This document shows, one piece after another, positions 63,420 to 64,000 of a stretch of DNA of 64,000 nt. The position numbers were made by a program, and so were the translations under genes. Within the stretch, counting starts at the first letter, position 1. Each line of letters starts with the position of its first letter. The notes beneath the pieces were generated by a model. The model saw only the letters and a program-made list of their open reading frames with translations, was not told where the DNA came from and did not search any database. Where the stretch lies: positions 62,001 to 126,000 of the forward strand of contig NZ_LGEA01000097.1 in assembly GCF_001280065.1 (NCBI RefSeq), read 5' to 3'. This stretch comes from Streptomyces sp. NRRL B-1140 (GTDB taxonomy: Bacteria > Actinomycetota > Actinomycetes > Streptomycetales > Streptomycetaceae).

Positions 63420-64000
63420 TTACAGCCGGGGCGGCGCCATCGTGAAGCGGGCGTTGATCTGGGCGTGGACGCGTTGGCGCTGGGGTTCGAGGTCGAGGGG
63501 GGCGGGGGTGTCCTCGGCGGCGCCGCCGTAGGCGGCGGAGCGCATGCGGCCGGGGGCCTGGGGGTAGGCCGGTGGGGCGCTTTCGGCGCCGATGTCGGCG
63601 AGTTCGACGAGGGCGGAGAGGCGGGTGCCGAGGGCTTCGGCGTACTCGCGGGCGCGCTGGACGGCTTCGTGCACGGCCTTCTTGCGGGCTTCGCGGTGGG
63701 CGGGTGAGTCGGGGCGCAGGGCCCACCAGGGTCCGTCGACGCGGGTGAGTTCGAGGTCGGCGAGGCGGGTGGTGAGTTCACCCAGGGCGGTGAAGTCGGT
63801 GAGTTCGGCGGTGATGCGGACGCTGCCGTGGTAGGTGCGGACGCGTTCGCCGCGGCCGTGTTTGGTGAGTTCCGGCGTGATGGAGATGGCGCCGGTCTCC
63901 AGGCGTTCGACGGCGTCTTGGTAGGACTTGACGAGGTCGAGGACGCCGGTGTTGCGGCGGGTGAGGTCGTCGAGGGCGGAGCGGCGGTCGCGGCCGCGGG
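63420..64000 (-). CDS. SIMPL-domain (DUF541) protein, partial
   Basis: The C-terminal 192 residues of a gene that enters from the right edge. RSALDDLTRRNTGVLDLVKSYQDAVERLETGAISITPEL, then VRTYHGSVRITAELTDFTALGELTTRLADLELTRVDGPWWALRPDS and REARKKAVHEAVQRAREYAEALG, match the SIMPL/DUF541 family (oxidative stress-defence YggE type). The start and any signal peptide are out of the window. Function in Streptomyces is unknown. Confidence 0.85.
   Translation of the reverse strand, partial: RGRDRRSALDDLTRRNTGVLDLVKSYQDAVERLETGAISITPELTKHGRGERVRTYHGSVRITAELTDFTALGELTTRLADLELTRVDGPWWALRPDSPAHREARKKAVHEAVQRAREYAEALGTRLSALVELADIGAESAPPAYPQAPGRMRSAAYGGAAEDTPAPLDLEPQRQRVHAQINARFTMAPPRL

Overview
The window is high-GC actinobacterial chromosome with strong G/C bias at third codon positions, GTG and TTG starts, and purine-rich ribosome binding sites. 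The gene content and order (glycerophosphodiesterase and Ogt, then rpsA/coaE, polA, a branched-chain amino-acid ABC operon, an ANTAR response regulator, tRNA-Leu and pyruvate kinase) point to Streptomyces. From memory they resemble the core-chromosome segment around SCO1967-SCO2015 of S. coelicolor. I see no insertion sequence, prophage, CRISPR array or biosynthetic gene cluster. About 57 protein genes and one tRNA are supported.

Layout. 1-9.6 kb holds a partial MHYT membrane protein, a secreted glycerophosphodiester phosphodiesterase, Ogt DNA repair, a VOC protein, the psuG-psuK pseudouridine catabolism pair, a methyltransferase, a CorA-type transporter, a CBS protein and several conserved proteins. 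9.7-16.8 kb holds a gltD-like gene without gltB, an AhpD-like protein divergent from a MocR regulator, a DUF574-type methyltransferase, and a Streptomyces-type regulatory module (XRE/DUF5753 plus DUF397, divergent from an anti-sigma-like ATPase) with nested palindromes between the two arms. 17-25 kb holds an ABC exporter, an EEP nuclease, a FUSC protein and an expansin-like wall protein. 25.2-28.2 kb holds an NCS1 transporter, a HyuE-like racemase and a GntR regulator around a perfect 16-bp operator. 28.2-34.4 kb holds a family-5 uracil-DNA glycosylase, an ArsR-type/MFS efflux operon, an S4 protein, a DoxX protein and a methyltransferase followed by a frameshifted gene.

34.4-42.8 kb carries housekeeping genes (coaE, PAC2, rpsA with a clear promoter, hrpB). 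43-54 kb carries a secreted lytic transglycosylase, a DUF4184 membrane protein, polA, a YdeP-type molybdoenzyme, a PaaI thioesterase and a secreted trypsin-like protease. 54.3-60.0 kb is one livKHMGF operon for branched-chain amino-acid-type uptake, with an internal hairpin after the binding-protein gene and a very strong terminator shared with the convergent response regulator gene.

60.9-63.3 kb is the most unusual spot. A protein combining a helix-turn-helix, a Cys cluster and two LAGLIDADG motifs sits exactly between the terminator of tRNA-Leu(CAA) and the 3' end of pyk. The window ends inside a SIMPL-domain gene.
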